Shown: positions 1 through 9,038 of the stretch, in pieces
How the letters are laid out: every line of letters starts with the position of its first letter
How positions within the stretch are numbered: the first letter of the stretch is position 1
Assembly (NCBI GenBank): GCA_040387515.1
Contig: JAZKDP010000017.1
Coordinates: 1 to 52,043, forward strand
DNA length: 52,043 bases
Reading direction: 5' to 3'
Source: Methylotenera_A sp040387515
Lineage (GTDB): Bacteria > Pseudomonadota > Gammaproteobacteria > Burkholderiales > Methylophilaceae
Made by a program: the position numbers and the translations under genes
Notes under the pieces: model-generated
The model's input: only the letters and a program-made list of their open reading frames with translations
Databases searched by the model: none
Told to the model about the DNA's origin: nothing

Positions 1-42
1 GAAAAATCTATTTTTTATATGTCACGATAGGAGTACATATTA

Positions 43-342
43 ATGTCAGATAAAAACATCAGTAAGCCAGAAAATAAGGATTTAGAAAATCGCCAATGGT
101 GGCGCTACGGTCACGCATGGCTTGTTTTTGGCGGGCCTGCCGTAGTCGTTGTTGCTTGCATAATTACCGTTTATATTGCGGTTAAAGCGCAAGATCCTGT
201 AATAGATGAAGATTATTATCGTCACGGAATCGAGATTAACAAAACGCTTGAACATGCCAAAACACTAGAAGAACGTAATGCACTAGAACCAGCACTTCGC
301 GCACGCAACCATGCGGCAACTGGTGTTAATCAGCAAGACTAA
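43..342 (+). CDS. fixH: FixH-family cbb3 oxidase assembly protein
   Basis: The 99-residue protein has a charged N-terminus, one membrane helix at about residues 29-48, and a short periplasmic tail with the DxDYYRHGIEIN pattern typical of short FixH/CcoH proteins. FixH acts with the copper ATPase CcoI in maturing cbb3-type cytochrome c oxidase. An AGGAG ribosome site lies 9-14 bases before the ATG. Its stop overlaps the start of the next gene (TAATG), so the two are translationally coupled. The tail is shorter than that of rhizobial FixH. The oxidase subunit genes are not in the window and are expected upstream. The family call is from sequence style and from the genes that follow. Confidence 0.88.
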   Translation: MSDKNISKPENKDLENRQWWRYGHAWLVFGGPAVVVVACIITVYIAVKAQDPVIDEDYYRHGIEINKTLEHAKTLEERNALEPALRARNHAATGVNQQD

Positions 343-1004
343 TGCAAACCACGCTCATCTTTAGTGCGTTATTGATGGGATTGGCTGGCGGCCCACATTG
401 TGTGGCTATGTGTGGGGCAGCGTGCGCATCATTTACTCAAACGCAACCTAAAAAGCCATTCGCTATTCAGCTTTATCATTTAGGGCGTTTATGTGGCTAT
501 GCCCTACTTGGTGCCATTGTTACATTTGGCATTACAAGCATCGCATGGCTGGCTGATTACACCGCCGCACTACATCCAATATGGACGTTCTTTCATGTAT
601 TGGTGTTTTTCTGGGGATTATTGCTGGTCATCTATGCGCGGCAACCAGTTTGGGTCGACAGCACTGGTAGAAAAATTTGGACACAGGTGAAAAGAGTAAG
701 CCATGCAAAAGGTGGTCACTTTTATATTGGCATGCTGTGGGCATTAATGCCGTGCGGATTACTTTATTCAGCACTTATTATTGCTTCTTTTAATGGCAAC
801 CCATTAGGCGGCGCGCTCACTATGGCAGCATTTGCGCTGGGTTCAAGTGTGTCGTTATTTTTTGCGCCATGGTTGTGGTTAAAACTCAAAACCAACTTAG
901 TTGAGCCCTATGGAATGCGCTTAGCAGGCCTCATGCTGAGTATTGCAAGCGGATGGGCTATTTGGATGCAGTTAGCGCATGATACAAAAATTTGGTGTAT
1001 GTGA
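342..1004 (+). CDS. Sulfite exporter TauE/SafE-family membrane protein (UreH/DsbD-like)
   Basis: A 220-residue polytopic protein with about six membrane helices. It carries the paired cysteine motifs of the SafE/UreH-like branch of the DsbD superfamily: GGPHCVAMCG near residues 16-25 and MPCGLLYSA in the second half. In proteobacteria this family commonly sits between fixH and ccoI. A part in metal or redox supply during cbb3 oxidase assembly is inferred from that position; the substrate is not established and sulfite export should not be assumed. Start and stop are coupled to fixH through TAATG. Confidence 0.82.
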   Translation: MQTTLIFSALLMGLAGGPHCVAMCGAACASFTQTQPKKPFAIQLYHLGRLCGYALLGAIVTFGITSIAWLADYTAALHPIWTFFHVLVFFWGLLLVIYARQPVWVDSTGRKIWTQVKRVSHAKGGHFYIGMLWALMPCGLLYSALIIASFNGNPLGGALTMAAFALGSSVSLFFAPWLWLKLKTNLVEPYGMRLAGLMLSIASGWAIWMQLAHDTKIWCM

Positions 1005-1065
1005 TTTTTAATTGGGTTAAATCAATGAAAAATTGTTTTTTTGAGATGGATGTGGGAATCTAGAT

Positions 1066-3450
1066 TTGTCAGCAAACGCTTTCATTACTGGCAAGCCTGC
1101 AATAAATCCAGCTTGGGTTATTTTAGATACTGAAGATCAATGGTCGGCTTTTAGTCAACCATTTGGTCAAGACTTATCGCAGCCACTTGTTGAATCCAGC
1201 TTACTGTTAGATGGTTTGCGTTGTGCTGCCTGCTCAGGGATTATAGAGCAGGGGTTACAGTCTTTGCCTGGTATCGTTAATGTGCGTGTCAGCATGTCAA
1301 AAAAACGCGCTGTAGTCGTATGGTCTCCAACTCAAACACGCCCATCCAGCATACTTGCCGCAATCCAGCGTTTAGGTTATGACGCGAATCCTGCGTCACA
1401 TAATGAAAGCCAACTCAATATCACGACAAAAAGTCGCGCAGCTTTTTGGCGTTGGATGGTTGCTGGTTTTTGTATGATGCAAGTCATGATGTATGCCACG
1501 CCAACTTACTTCACCGAGCCTGGTGATATGACTGACGATATTATTCATTTGCTCAACTGGGCATCCTGGCTGTTAAGTATTCCTGTCTTATTGTTCTCAA
1601 GCAGTACATTCTTTAGCAATGCATTTAGAGATTTAAAATTAAGACAAATCAGCATGGATCTACCTGTTGCCTTAGGTATAGTCATTACTTTTGTTGTCAG
1701 CTCGGCTGCTACATTTGATCCCAGTGGCTGGTGGGGACATACGATTTATTTTGATTCGCTTACTATGTTTGTGTTCTTTTTACTCTCAGCACGCTTGGTA
1801 GAAGTTAAGTTGCATAGCAGAACACTGGGGGCTCTTGAGTCATTGGTCAGCCGTATTCCCGAAAATATTGAGCGGCTTAATTTAGATGGTTCATATACAC
1901 GGGTGTTAAACAGCCAGCTAAAAGTCGGTGACACTGTTCGCGTCAGCATGGGAGAGGCTTTTCCTGCAGACGGAAAAATCGTTCTTACAAGCCTCAGCAA
2001 TAATTCTACCAGTGTAGATGAGTCGTTATTAACCGGTGAATCCACTCCAATTCTTAAAAGTCTGCATGATAAGGTGATCGCCGGTAGTTATAACCTTGGC
2101 CAAATAGTGCATATCCAACTTGAAGCGATTGGCGAATCGACAAAATACAGCCAAATTGTTAGCCTTATTAATCAAGCGGCTATTGAAAAACCAAGGCTAT
2201 CGCAGCTTGCTGACCGTGTTGCAAAGCCTTTTCTATTTTTTGTGATCATAAGCGCGGCACTGGCAGCAGCCATGTTATGGCATGTTGATCATGGTCGCGC
2301 ATTGATGACAGCAGCAGCGATTTTGATTGTGACTTGCCCATGTGCGCTTTCTTTAGCAACACCCGCTGCAATGTTAGCCAGCGCCAGTGCTTTCGTTAAA
2401 CGCGGAATATTAATTAAACGATTGCAAGCCATTGAAAGCATTGCAGATATTGATACTGTTATTTTTGATAAAACTGGCACACTGACTGAAGATCATATTG
2501 AAATCAACTCAATCAGCCATAGAGAAGGCTTATCTGAAGAAATTGCGCTTGCAATCGCTGGTGCAATCGCTAAAAACTCGATGCATCCTATCTCGCGTGC
2601 ATTATTTAACGCTAGCCGAACTGAGATTAATCAACGTAATACAGCGATTGAGTTAACCGATATTCAAGAGCAAGTCGGGGCAGGCATCAGTGCGGTTTTG
2701 GTTGATAAAAGCGCTTATTCAGAATATGTGCATGGTCAAATAAAACTTGGGTCTGAAAAATACTGTGGAATTAAAGTAAAGGATACATCCGCACAACAAG
2801 TCTATTTGGCGGATGAAAATGGTTGGCTAGCAACCTTTAATCTGCAAGAAAAGATTAAATCTAATGTCGCAAAAACCATACAAAAACTTAAAGAAATAGG
2901 ATTGGATATTGAGCTTTTATCAGGAGACCAATCGCATTCGGTCACCAAGACAGCAAAAGAAATTGGTATTGCTCAATTTCAATTCGCTTGCAGTCCATTA
3001 GATAAATTAAAGCGATTACACACGCTCAAACAACAAGGAAAAAAAGTGCTAATGGTGGGAGATGGCTTAAATGACGGCCCAATACTAGCGAGCGCACATG
3101 TATCAATTGCAATGGGCAAAGGCGTGCCACTAACATTGGCGCATGCAGATTATATTTTGTTAAATGGAGATATCAGTCAAATCCCAGGGTTGATTCAGCA
3201 TGCGCAAAAAACCATGGTAGTCATCAAGCAAAATATTGCTTGGGCAATTGTTTACAACCTGGTTTTTATTCCACTTGCCTTTATTGGTGTCTTATCGCCG
3301 TGGCTGGCAGGGCTAGGGATGGCGTTGAGCTCAATAACTGTAGTAGCAAATGCATTGCGCTTAACAAACTTTTCTACTCAGATTGAGTCACAGATAATTA
3401 AATCAACAGTAACTAGCCAGTTTGCTGCTAATCCTGTAGAAGCTAAATAA
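1066..3450 (+). CDS. ccoI: Copper-translocating P1B-type ATPase for cbb3 oxidase (CcoI/FixI)
   Basis: The 794-residue ATPase exports copper at the inner membrane to supply the CuB centre of cbb3 oxidase. Visible parts: an N-terminal heavy-metal domain with CAAC (C53, C56); the intramembrane CPC metal motif (C424-P425-C426); the phosphorylation site DKTGTLTE with D468; the P1B-specific HP dipeptide (H507-P508); and the hinge GDGLND at about 665-670. The length is slightly above usual. The start appears to be TTG at 1066, because the frame upstream is closed by a TAG at 1061-1063 and no ATG occurs until well inside the metal domain; a weak GGGA sits 8 bases upstream. The stop overlaps ccoS (TAATG). 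Confidence 0.93.
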   Translation: MSANAFITGKPAINPAWVILDTEDQWSAFSQPFGQDLSQPLVESSLLLDGLRCAACSGIIEQGLQSLPGIVNVRVSMSKKRAVVVWSPTQTRPSSILAAIQRLGYDANPASHNESQLNITTKSRAAFWRWMVAGFCMMQVMMYATPTYFTEPGDMTDDIIHLLNWASWLLSIPVLLFSSSTFFSNAFRDLKLRQISMDLPVALGIVITFVVSSAATFDPSGWWGHTIYFDSLTMFVFFLLSARLVEVKLHSRTLGALESLVSRIPENIERLNLDGSYTRVLNSQLKVGDTVRVSMGEAFPADGKIVLTSLSNNSTSVDESLLTGESTPILKSLHDKVIAGSYNLGQIVHIQLEAIGESTKYSQIVSLINQAAIEKPRLSQLADRVAKPFLFFVIISAALAAAMLWHVDHGRALMTAAAILIVTCPCALSLATPAAMLASASAFVKRGILIKRLQAIESIADIDTVIFDKTGTLTEDHIEINSISHREGLSEEIALAIAGAIAKNSMHPISRALFNASRTEINQRNTAIELTDIQEQVGAGISAVLVDKSAYSEYVHGQIKLGSEKYCGIKVKDTSAQQVYLADENGWLATFNLQEKIKSNVAKTIQKLKEIGLDIELLSGDQSHSVTKTAKEIGIAQFQFACSPLDKLKRLHTLKQQGKKVLMVGDGLNDGPILASAHVSIAMGKGVPLTLAHADYILLNGDISQIPGLIQHAQKTMVVIKQNIAWAIVYNLVFIPLAFIGVLSPWLAGLGMALSSITVVANALRLTNFSTQIESQIIKSTVTSQFAANPVEAK

Positions 3451-3590
3451 TGGATATTTTATTTGTGTTAATCCCGCTTTCAGTCATTATGGCAATCGTT
3501 GTCCTTGCCGGACTTTGGTGGGCAGTTTATCGCGGGCAGTTTGAAGACATAGAAGATGAAGGGCGAAGGATTTTTGAAAAAGATGAATAA
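3450..3590 (+). CDS. ccoS: cbb3-type cytochrome oxidase assembly protein CcoS
   Basis: A 46-residue protein beginning MDILFVLIPLSV, with one membrane helix followed by the WWAVYRGQFED segment and an acidic tail, which is the CcoS signature. CcoS is needed for inserting haem and copper into the catalytic subunit of cbb3 oxidase. The ATG overlaps the ccoI stop (TAATG), as is usual for this pair. It is very short but the family match and the coupling make it secure. Confidence 0.92.
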   Translation: MDILFVLIPLSVIMAIVVLAGLWWAVYRGQFEDIEDEGRRIFEKDE

Positions 3591-3697
3591 TTGGAAGCTT
3601 GAATAACCTAATTCATCTGCATCAATAATACTTTCTATTGCTTTTCACATATATTTAAGACACAAAACATCAACACAAGCGTTGCTGCTTATCTGAT

Positions 3698-4489
3698 TTA
3701 AACCTTAAACAATAAATCTTCGATGATTTTGGCTGATTTTTTTAACTCTAAAATGCAATGTTGTCTTTGTGGTTCTGATAACCATCCGGTTAGAAATGTC
3801 GTGCCAATAGCAGCTATTGGATAATCCGATGTATCTACAATTGCGACACCAATACCACTCGTTGTCCTATCAAGGATGATGTCGTCATAAGTTCCAAAAC
3901 CATTTTTCAGTGCAGTTTTAACGCTTTCTCTAAAGCCGGTTTCATCAAACCCTTCTATGCGATGGTATCTGGACAAGTTCGCTTCAATAATTTCATAGAC
4001 TTCTGTTGCGGGCATGCGAGCCATAATACCTAAACAGCTTTGCGACATACCAAACGGTCCGCGTAAACCTACGCCTCCCTGGCCAATTTGAATTTGAGAT
4101 CTACTTTCATATTTGCCTATGCACACCATATCTAGGCCAGCTCTTACAGTTAAATAAACCACTTGATTCAGTTTCTCGGCTAGTAGCCCTAGTTCCGTTT
4201 CTGCAATACGTTCTAATGGATTTCGTGCAATGGCAGAATAGCCTAATGCTGCAAGGTCTGGCCCTAAGTTAAACCGGTTACTTTGCTGATCTTTCACCAC
4301 CCAACCAAGTTCAATCAGCGCGTCTAGCGATCTAACAACGGTAGTGCGAGGTAAGGCTTCTCGCGCTATTAGCTCCGTTAATAAACTTCCTTTTCTAGAA
4401 CCTCTAGCTATTGAGCTCAAAATAATAGCGGCACGAGGGAGGCTGCCAGCTTTATCGTTCGAGAGAGTTTTAAGTTTAGATTTGTCCAT
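3698..4489 (-). CDS. IclR-family transcriptional regulator
   Basis: The 263-residue protein has an N-terminal winged-helix domain (about 17-80; RGSRKGSLLTELIAREALPR then RSLDALIELGWV) followed by the IclR effector domain (about 95-260; GMSQSCLGIMARMP and SGIGVAIVD segments). IclR proteins usually bind small carboxylates or aromatics and control adjacent catabolic or transport genes. It is divergent from the DUF3311/symporter pair at 4651-6347, so that pair is its probable target. The ATG has a GGAA ribosome site 6 bases upstream. Candidate operator palindromes lie between the two units. Confidence 0.9.
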   Translation of the reverse strand: MDKSKLKTLSNDKAGSLPRAAIILSSIARGSRKGSLLTELIAREALPRTTVVRSLDALIELGWVVKDQQSNRFNLGPDLAALGYSAIARNPLERIAETELGLLAEKLNQVVYLTVRAGLDMVCIGKYESRSQIQIGQGGVGLRGPFGMSQSCLGIMARMPATEVYEIIEANLSRYHRIEGFDETGFRESVKTALKNGFGTYDDIILDRTTSGIGVAIVDTSDYPIAAIGTTFLTGWLSEPQRQHCILELKKSAKIIEDLLFKV

Positions 4490-4513
4490 AATAGTTCCAT
4501 TCTAAAAATAATA

Positions 4514-4526
4514 ACCGTTTATCGGT
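4514..4526. promoter_or_regulatory. Candidate IclR operator, ACCG-N5-CGGT
   Basis: A short perfect inverted repeat ACCG TTTAT CGGT lies 25 bases upstream of the iclR-like start codon, where autoregulation would be expected. It overlaps the left arm of a larger inverted repeat whose other arm is at 4603-4616. Assignment to the regulator is by position only. Confidence 0.4.
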
Positions 4527-4616
4527 CATTTATTTTAAGCCTTAAATTGACTATATTTATTCATTTTAATAACATATTTAAGCATTGTCTAAATGATTAT
4601 TAAAAATAAATGACCG
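4523..4616. repeat. Separated perfect inverted repeat in the iclR/symporter divergent promoter
   Basis: CGGTCATTTATTTT at 4523-4536 is matched exactly by its complement AAAATAAATGACCG at 4603-4616. The two 14-base arms are 66 bases apart; one lies near the regulator start and the other 35 bases before the DUF3311 gene. This fits a regulator bound at both promoters, possibly by looping. Confidence 0.5.
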
Positions 4617-4650
4617 AATAGTAGATATAAAAATTATAAGAGGAAACGTA

Positions 4651-4869
4651 ATGCCGAATATCTCTCATCATCACATTGTCAGAGTGTGGTTTTTGATTAA
4701 CTTGTTTGTTTGTCTTTATCCGCCTTTATACTGGGCTGTAGGTAAGAGTCAGTTTTTTGTACTGGGATTGCCGGCATCATTTATATATTTCATGTCTATC
4801 AGCATCTCCGTGACATTAAGTATTCTCTATGCCTATTGGGAAGAGTCCAATAGTGAGGAGTTGCAATAA
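4651..4869 (+). CDS. Small membrane protein, DUF3311-like, partner of the symporter
   Basis: The 72-residue protein has two membrane helices (about 10-30 and 38-62) joined by a short loop containing FFVLGLPASFIYF, which resembles the DUF3311/YhdT-type small subunits encoded just before sodium:solute symporters. It has a strong AGAGGAAA ribosome site and its stop overlaps the symporter start (TAATG). A role as accessory subunit of the transporter is inferred from this pairing. Confidence 0.72.
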   Translation: MPNISHHHIVRVWFLINLFVCLYPPLYWAVGKSQFFVLGLPASFIYFMSISISVTLSILYAYWEESNSEELQ

Positions 4870-6347
4870 TGCTCATCACATTCGGAATAATGCTGGTATT
4901 TTTTTCAGGTCTAATCGTTATTCTGCAGCGCATTAAGGTTGACGATAAATCTTTCACAAATTACGCGGTGGGCGATAGGTCTTTCGGCGCGCGCTATCAA
5001 GCTATGTCATTTCTTAATACATGGTATCCAGGCGCCATGTTTACTGCATTTGGTGGCATGGCAGCAGCAAGTGGCATCATCTCATTTTATGTGCTGACGT
5101 ATAGTTTACTGACAGTGATATTGATGTACTTAATGGCAAAGCCAGTATGGACATGGGGCAAGGTATTTGACCTGAAAACGCAGCCAGACCTTTTTGCTTT
5201 AAGGTACAACTCCACACACATCAGAACGATTACTGCGATTATTGGCATCATTTCCGGTATCCCTTGGTTAGTCTTAGGTATGCAAGCGCTTGGGGAAATG
5301 TTTCGTTATATTTCACTGGGAAACATGACCTTTACCCAAGCGGTGGTTTTCGGTGTGGTTGTGATAGCCATTAGACAGATATGGACTGTGCGCATTGGAA
5401 TGAAAGGTGTTGTGATCTCAGATTTTTATCAAGGTATCGTGGCTTATATATTAGGCACCGTAATGCTGATAGGATTAATAATTTGGCTAGTCATCGCCAA
5501 AGATATTTCATTTGCCAGTCTTGATCCTTTCAAACTGTCAATTCCCGGCCCAGAGTCTAAAGAAGGTTCTTTATATCTTTTTAGTTTAGTTCTAACAGGT
5601 GCATTGGGTGGCTGGTGCTGGCCATATATTTTTGTAAGACTTTTCACTTCCAATGGCGTTAAAAGTCTCAAAAAATCTGCTGCATTGGCAGTGCCTTTAT
5701 CACTTATTTTCTGTGCATCACTGCTGATTTTTGGCATGCTTTCAGGTGCATTACCCTCAGTAAATCAAAGCCCAAACGATGTTTGGTTCATCGTTTCTCA
5801 AGAGGCTGGCGGGTTGGTCTTATTGGGCCTTGCTGGTGTGATTCTCTTGGCCGCTACAATGGGGCATATAGATGGCAACATTCAGGCGACTGGTTCGCAA
5901 ATTGCAAATGACCTGATTGGCAATTACTTCAAATTAAATACGAAGCAACTTATCATTTTCTCTAAAATTGGTATGTTATTGCTGACAATACTGGCTTCTT
6001 GGTTATCGTGTTTAGAGCTTCCGTCTTTGTTTACATTAGGCGTGCTTGCCTATCAGGGCATCATTCAATTAGCGGTACCGCAGTTTCTGGGTATCTTTTG
6101 GAAGAGAGGTAATAAATATGGTGCAATTGCCAGCATGTCGATTGGTTTTATCGTTGCCGTTATTTTAGAGCTTGTTTATCATGGAAACTTACCATGGGCT
6201 TATGGGTTAACGTCAGGTGCAGTAGCACTGGTGGTTAATGTGTCTATTTATGTCGCATTCGCGTTTATGATTCCGCAAGATGACAAAGAGAAAGATAGAG
6301 TAGATGAGTTGTTTGCCATGGTCTCAAAAAGAAACACGGGTATCTAA
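4869..6347 (+). CDS. Sodium:solute symporter (SSS family)
   Basis: A 492-residue inner-membrane protein with about 13 hydrophobic helices. The segments NYAVGDRSFGARYQAMSF near the N-terminus and WTWGKVFDLKTQPDLFALRYNS around residues 95-115 are characteristic of the SSS family, which includes the PanF-like and acetate/proline permeases. It probably drives sodium-coupled uptake of a small organic solute. The substrate cannot be read from sequence; the divergent IclR regulator makes a carboxylate plausible. It is convergent with the TorF-type porin operon. Confidence 0.85.
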   Translation: MLITFGIMLVFFSGLIVILQRIKVDDKSFTNYAVGDRSFGARYQAMSFLNTWYPGAMFTAFGGMAAASGIISFYVLTYSLLTVILMYLMAKPVWTWGKVFDLKTQPDLFALRYNSTHIRTITAIIGIISGIPWLVLGMQALGEMFRYISLGNMTFTQAVVFGVVVIAIRQIWTVRIGMKGVVISDFYQGIVAYILGTVMLIGLIIWLVIAKDISFASLDPFKLSIPGPESKEGSLYLFSLVLTGALGGWCWPYIFVRLFTSNGVKSLKKSAALAVPLSLIFCASLLIFGMLSGALPSVNQSPNDVWFIVSQEAGGLVLLGLAGVILLAATMGHIDGNIQATGSQIANDLIGNYFKLNTKQLIIFSKIGMLLLTILASWLSCLELPSLFTLGVLAYQGIIQLAVPQFLGIFWKRGNKYGAIASMSIGFIVAVILELVYHGNLPWAYGLTSGAVALVVNVSIYVAFAFMIPQDDKEKDRVDELFAMVSKRNTGI

Positions 6348-6409
6348 CAGTCTTAAAAGAGATTTTTGAAGTGCTGAAGGTGGCTCAACTAGTGCGTAAA
6401 GTGCTATTA

Positions 6410-6439
6410 AATACAAAAGCCTGCCCTTAAAGGGCAGGC
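6410..6439 (-). terminator. Terminator of the exported-protein operon
   Basis: A perfect GCCTGCCC/GGGCAGGC stem (6419-6439) with a 5-base loop. On the minus strand it is followed by CTTTTGTATTT, and it begins just past the porin stop codon, so it should end the minus-strand operon. The plus-strand side is less T-rich but it may also serve the symporter gene. Confidence 0.75.
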
Positions 6440-6451
6440 AATATTGTTTAT

Positions 6452-7396
6452 TTAAAAGCTTTTAGAGATTGAGATCACATAACGTGAATCTACAATTTGG
6501 TGATTATTAGAGAAACCATAAAAATCATGATGACCTTTTTTAATATTAGTGTCGTGGTAGCGTAAATCGACGTTATAACCAAGCATCTTGCGATTAACAC
6601 CTAGATTCCAATGCCACCAGTTAAGCTCTTCATCTCCGTTTGCATTTGCATCAAGATTAGGCCCGCTGTTACTGAAGAACTGGTATCCAACACCACCAGA
6701 CAACACGAACTTATGCGGTAGCTCATAACTAGGGTGTATTGCTACGTTGTGTGACTGCAAACCTTTAACGCCAAACCAATCAGTAATAGTTGGTGAGTAC
6801 TCAAATTTAAGATTTAGCTTGCCAATCTGTTTATCTAAGTAATTGAACATCTCTAAATAATTAAACTCACTGGCGCTTGAGTATACATACTGGAAAAACA
6901 TCCCGTTGTAGTTAAATCCTGTGCCTGCAATATCTTTGGTACTGTATCCAATATATGGACCCCAAATTGAATTGATATTTGGGTCGTTACCAGCAGCATC
7001 CCCTCCTGGAAATAGGTTATTTGCACCATAGTAGCCCAAATATATACCGCTTGGATGAGACCATGTAATAGCAGCTTTTAATGATGGGATTTTCCCATCA
7101 TTAGTTTCTGATTCACCGCGAAAAACATAGTCCGAAGCAAACTCTACCCAAGTGGTAAATTTACCTCCAAACAGTGTTTCGCCATCCAGAAAATCCTCAA
7201 ACGAAGCAGACTCTTTTGCTGCTTTAGCAGGACCTATTTCGGCAGGCCCTGTTTCAGCGGGCACTGTTTTGACTGGTGCTGTGTCAGCGGGTGCTGCTTC
7301 CTCTTCAGGCCTATCTGCACCTGCAGCTAGTACATTTACAGATAAGGCCATACCTACCGTGAGTAAACTCGCGGTTTTAAATAAACGTGCGTACAT
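6452..7396 (-). CDS. TorF-family putative outer-membrane porin
   Basis: The 314-residue precursor has a signal peptide (about 1-25, ending NVLAAG), an Ala/Pro/Glu-rich linker (about 28-64) made of loose repeats of the type APVKTVPAETGPAE, and then a beta-barrel region. The barrel opens with the EFASDYVFRGESETN segment typical of TorF/Gcw_chp proteins and ends in a terminal Phe after alternating residues, a usual insertion signal for outer-membrane barrels. AGGAGA precedes the ATG. It is the last gene of an operon with the 507-aa secreted protein and the exported cupin. The linker is an unusual addition to the family core. Confidence 0.8.
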   Translation of the reverse strand: MYARLFKTASLLTVGMALSVNVLAAGADRPEEEAAPADTAPVKTVPAETGPAEIGPAKAAKESASFEDFLDGETLFGGKFTTWVEFASDYVFRGESETNDGKIPSLKAAITWSHPSGIYLGYYGANNLFPGGDAAGNDPNINSIWGPYIGYSTKDIAGTGFNYNGMFFQYVYSSASEFNYLEMFNYLDKQIGKLNLKFEYSPTITDWFGVKGLQSHNVAIHPSYELPHKFVLSGGVGYQFFSNSGPNLDANANGDEELNWWHWNLGVNRKMLGYNVDLRYHDTNIKKGHHDFYGFSNNHQIVDSRYVISISKSF

Positions 7397-7441
7397 TTTT
7401 TTCTCCTAGTTTTAATTTAAGCTATACAGCTTATTTGTTTT

Positions 7442-8965
7442 TTATTGTTGTACAGGGCGGCAAGTTGTGCCTGCTGTAGGGACCATGCGGTTAGCTAGAT
7501 CCAGTTTGGGTGGGTTAACATAAGTAACGACTGGCTCTACAGCCGGGTAGGTAAGTGTTACTTGATTCGGTACGTTTTGTGCCTCAGAATTTTTAACGCC
7601 ACGTTTCGTGTTGTATTGCTCATCAAATACACCATACTCACCAGCTTGCATCTTGTAAGTAACAGTCTCTTTACCTACGCCAGCATTCGCCATGTATTTG
7701 TTGGCATTGTTCCAATCCCTGCCATCGAGATTGCTATAGAACTTAATGTCGACCAACACGGCATCACACAGTGGAGTCACTTCTTCATATTGAGTCGGCC
7801 AGCCTGAACCACCTGTGGTTTTAGGGTAACGACCCCAATCGCCACCTTTGAACGGGCAGGCGCCACCGCCATTAAATGCTGCACGGTTAGGGTGATGTAC
7901 GCCATAGATCGGTAATCCCACAGTTTTGCCAATCTCACCATTTTCTAGATGAAATCTTGGTTGCGCAGTAACGGTGGTTTTTAATTTCAAACCTGCATTT
8001 TTTATACTGTCGTAATAAGGGCCATCAGGTCTCACGTATCTGAGATCGTTATTATCTTTATTGTCATAAACCGCTGTAACAAAAAGATAAGGCTTATTAA
8101 AGAAAGGACGTTCTACTAAGTAATACTCGACATTTGTTTTATTGGCATCAATGGCTTCCCATTTCACATGCAGATTATCTTTGCCTTTTTGACCAACATT
8201 TACCCAAGAACGCGCATCTGATAATTGATTTAATCTCAGAACTTGGGTGTAATTTTCTTTCACATCCAAGCCAGCTCGCTTACCTAGAGGGCCGACTTTA
8301 TTTGCACCAGGTTGATTAAAAGCAAAATTCATTGCCTGTTTAGCATAGGGGTAATCGTTTTCAGACATAGTGCAATAAAAGTTAGGTAGCTCTATAGGCT
8401 CATGTTTTGCGTATTTACCTTTGTATTTGGGATGGCTAATCGGCAAATCGACAAAGTTTAACTGACCATCTTTTGTGATTTTCTCGTCTGGGAATTTATA
8501 GCCAGCCCAACTTTCTTCAGGTAAGTAAGAGCTGTAGTCACTTTCGATTTTTGCTAAATTTTCTTTAGCTGCTAAATCTGCAGTTGCAGTTAAGCCACTT
8601 GCACCTTTTTTAAGATACTCACGAACTGTGCCGTTTTCTTGCACACGCCAAAGACCATGCTTGCCTTCGCCAATCATGGTCAATACTTGCTCCGCCACGT
8701 TAACAAAACGGTAAGTATAATTAGTGCTCATATACCCGGTATAAAAGGGCAGATGCGGAATTTGTGAGTGCGTTCTATTAGGCCGTCCTGTGCCCACTAG
8801 AGCTTTCTGACCATCGTTTTCTTTAATATCCTGATCACTGGTGTAAAAGAATGGATCTCCTTGTGTCAGATCCGTAAGATTGATACTTTCTTCTGCGTGC
8901 GCCACTAATGCCGCAACACATAAAGAAGCCAACAGTGACAATTTGTAAGTCGGCATTTTTTTCAT
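7442..8965 (-). CDS. Unrecognised exported protein, 507 aa
   Basis: I do not recognise this protein. It has a clear signal peptide with probable cleavage after VAHA near residue 25. The mature part is about 480 residues, soluble, rich in Tyr, Asn, Lys and Pro, and contains four cysteines (in FYCTMSEND, GGGACPFKGGDW, VTPLCDAV and GTTCRP near the C-terminus) that could form two disulfides. There is no transmembrane segment, repeat or C-terminal aromatic barrel signal, so a periplasmic or secreted soluble protein is likely. I chose ATG 8965 because AAGGA ends 7 bases before it; the ATG at 8971 is too close to that site. Neighbours are an exported cupin (67-79 bases upstream) and a porin (45 bases downstream). 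Confidence 0.75.
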   Translation of the reverse strand: MKKMPTYKLSLLASLCVAALVAHAEESINLTDLTQGDPFFYTSDQDIKENDGQKALVGTGRPNRTHSQIPHLPFYTGYMSTNYTYRFVNVAEQVLTMIGEGKHGLWRVQENGTVREYLKKGASGLTATADLAAKENLAKIESDYSSYLPEESWAGYKFPDEKITKDGQLNFVDLPISHPKYKGKYAKHEPIELPNFYCTMSENDYPYAKQAMNFAFNQPGANKVGPLGKRAGLDVKENYTQVLRLNQLSDARSWVNVGQKGKDNLHVKWEAIDANKTNVEYYLVERPFFNKPYLFVTAVYDNKDNNDLRYVRPDGPYYDSIKNAGLKLKTTVTAQPRFHLENGEIGKTVGLPIYGVHHPNRAAFNGGGACPFKGGDWGRYPKTTGGSGWPTQYEEVTPLCDAVLVDIKFYSNLDGRDWNNANKYMANAGVGKETVTYKMQAGEYGVFDEQYNTKRGVKNSEAQNVPNQVTLTYPAVEPVVTYVNPPKLDLANRMVPTAGTTCRPVQQ

Positions 8966-9038
8966 TTTCATTTCCTTCTAATCCTTCTAAGCTTTTACTG
9001 GTTCAATGGGTTTTAATAATGAGTCGTTTAAATGTGAA

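Noticed and set aside
7152..7409. Plus-strand open frame of 85 codons, rich in Ser/Ala/Gly
   Set aside because: It mirrors the Ala/Pro-rich linker of the porin on the other strand; no ribosome site and no family resemblance.
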